Shown here one piece after another: positions 62,736 to 64,000 of a stretch of DNA of 64,000 bases. Source of the DNA: Lithospermum erythrorhizon. Taxonomy: Eukaryota > Streptophyta > Magnoliopsida > Boraginales > Boraginaceae. The notes beneath the pieces are model-generated. The model was not told the DNA's origin. It saw only the letters and a list, made by a program, of their open reading frames with translations, and searched no databases. Within the stretch, counting starts at the first letter, position 1. Each line of letters begins with the position of its first letter. The translations under genes were made by a program, and so were the position numbers. Location: the NCBI GenBank assembly GCA_019722365.1, contig JADFUC010001380.1, positions 682,001 to 746,000 of the forward strand. Direction: 5' to 3'.

Positions 62736-63204
62736 ATGTCCTTAATTTTCACATTATTGTATAAACAAAAACATAACATTTATCACGAACTTAAACATGT
62801 GTACATAGGTTGTCAAACAAATAAAATTATTAGTAATTTTGGTGTAAAAAGAAGAAAAAATCATTGCTTGCATTCAACAATTATAGGGCCATGCGCGTTA
62901 CGTTTGCGTGAGAAGATTATAGTGTGAAGAAAAGACTTGACATGCATGTGTTGACTAAGTCAATATTGTTGATTTTTGTATTAATCTTACTATTTTCTCA
63001 CGTCCAAATAACAAATGTTATAGTCCAACTCACAAACGACCAATTAGTCTATAGTATTATTATTACTATATTCAAATTCTTAGAGGTCAAATTGAAATAA
63101 TATAAAAGTCTATTTACACGGTCTAATTTTGACTTATTCCATAATAATTTATCCATACAAAACAAACCAAATGTTCCCAACTTTTGAACCGCGTAGTGAG
63201 ACCA

Positions 63205-63214
63205 TATATATATA
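63205..63214 (+). promoter_or_regulatory. TATA box of the PUB-like gene
   Basis: CCATATATATATACAATG lies about 105 bp before the ATG at 63319 and is the only strong TATA run in this interval. Confidence 0.45.
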
Positions 63215-63318
63215 CAATGTTGTCATATTCTTGTTTGTTGTATACTCAAGAATTAAATATCTTAAGTTCATATTTACATTTGTTGTTGATTTGAGAAGTT
63301 TGTTATTGTCTTGGTGCA

Positions 63319-64000
63319 ATGATTTCATCATGGAGGAAGTCTAGAGCTGCAAGAAATGCTTCAGATAAGAAGAAGAAACCAAACAAGGAACTTAATGAGG
63401 CTCGTCAGATCAGGGACGAGAGAATCCTCGTCCCTGATCGTACCTTGCTAACCTCGAACAAGGTTAGTGATATGCTTGCTAAGATCGAGGTGGCTCGGGG
63501 GAGGGGAGATGGAGAGTATTGTAGAAAGTTAGTGGTAGACATGTTTGTCTTGGCGAAAGAGAATGATAAAAATAAGAAATGCATTGCTAAGAACGGGGCC
63601 GGGGAGGTCCTGTCATGTTCTTTTGATTTTTTTGCCTCAAAGAAGTTTTCAGGGGAGGGGGATTTTGATTCTGTTTTGGAGGAAATATTGTCTGCTCTAA
63701 CGATGATTTCGCTCCCTCTTGAAGGTGAGGTAGCGAAAACGTTTCTTGGATCGGCCTCATCTGTACGATGCATAGTGTGGTTACTGAGAAGTGAGGACTT
63801 ATCAGTGAGGAGAAATGCAATTTTGTGGTTGAAAGAAGTGATCTCCTTTGATCAGAATAATAATTTATTACCAGAACTGTTGCTGGAAAATGAAGGAGCT
63901 TTGGAAGCTACAGTCAAGTTGATCAAGGTGCCTATTAGTCCTGCTGTTACTAATGCATCACTATTGGTCATGTACCATATGGTTTCACAAATGTCAACAC
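63319..64000 (+). CDS. PUB20-24-like armadillo protein lacking the U-box (runs off the window)
   Basis: The frame is open from the ATG at 63319 to the window end (227 codons, no stop). It begins MISSWRKSRAARNASDKKKK, the short basic N-terminal tag found in plant U-box ligases of the PUB20-24 group. In those proteins a U-box of about 75 residues follows, which recruits the E2 ubiquitin-conjugating enzyme. Here it is absent. After about 35 residues the sequence goes straight to DERILVPDRTLLTSNKVSDM, which corresponds to the ERIPTPRIPVTPYEV-like segment beyond the U-box. The usual helical/ARM region then follows: GDGEYCRKLVVDMFVLAKEN, CIAKNGAGEVLS, SSVRCIVWLLRSEDLSVRRN and LLLENEGALEATVKLI. Such a protein could still bind substrates or partners but should not act as an E3. 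It may instead be a decayed copy. A perfect inverted repeat (63408-63439) lies at the junction. Confidence 0.8.
   Translation, partial: MISSWRKSRAARNASDKKKKPNKELNEARQIRDERILVPDRTLLTSNKVSDMLAKIEVARGRGDGEYCRKLVVDMFVLAKENDKNKKCIAKNGAGEVLSCSFDFFASKKFSGEGDFDSVLEEILSALTMISLPLEGEVAKTFLGSASSVRCIVWLLRSEDLSVRRNAILWLKEVISFDQNNNLLPELLLENEGALEATVKLIKVPISPAVTNASLLVMYHMVSQMST

Noticed and set aside
1..64000. CRISPR arrays, rRNA genes, complete tRNA genes, bacterial-type operons
   Set aside because: None seen. tRNA-like words occur only as isolated A/B boxes without a foldable cloverleaf.

Overview
The window is nuclear DNA from a flowering plant, almost certainly a eudicot. The genes are split by GT-AG introns and belong to plant-specific families: a UGT75-type glycosyltransferase, a peroxisomal catalase, a type I pectin methylesterase with pro-region, a TRB/SMH telomere-repeat-binding factor, cyclin J18, a group III XTH and a PUB-type armadillo protein. 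The intergenic DNA is AT-rich and loaded with transposon remnants. I cannot name the species; an asterid is a guess from general sequence style only.

Layout. 1-7.0 kb: AT-rich DNA, then a badly decayed Ty1-copia element on the minus strand (3' LTR, RNase H, RT, integrase and gag remnants recognisable; no 5' LTR or primer-binding site found). 7.4-9.1 kb: UGT75-like gene, broken in its sugar-donor (PSPG) box. 9.1-13.3 kb: AT-rich DNA ending in a Helitron-like element. 13.4-16.8 kb: catalase on the minus strand, intact for about the first 340 codons and then full of one-base losses. 17-20.9 kb: nothing coding recognised. 20.9-32.5 kb: a repeat block richer in CG dinucleotides, without a convincing protein frame, containing a pair of long diverged direct repeats about 3.1-3.4 kb apart and smaller degenerate tandem arrays. 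33.5-35.3 kb: an 850-bp tandem duplication. 39.3-41.1 kb: pectinesterase (minus). 42.7-44.2 kb: second copy of the Helitron-like element. 44.9-47.3 kb: TRB factor (minus), head-to-head with cyclin J18 (plus, 49.6-52.8 kb), which is tail-to-tail with the XTH (minus, 54.1-56.2 kb). 56.2-63.3 kb: intergenic, with a CG-rich fold-back element at 62.3-62.7 kb. 63.3-64.0 kb: the start of a PUB-like armadillo gene that runs off the window.

The genes form no pathway or operon. Pectinesterase and XTH both act on the cell wall; the others are unrelated. Four gene models (pectinesterase, TRB through five exons, cyclin J18, XTH) join in frame without a single break, which makes the clustered one-base losses in the catalase, the UGT and the copia element stand out. 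The most interesting locus is the last: a gene with the N-terminal tag and ARM region of the PUB20-24 ubiquitin ligases but with the U-box missing, and with a perfect 13-bp inverted repeat exactly where the U-box should be.
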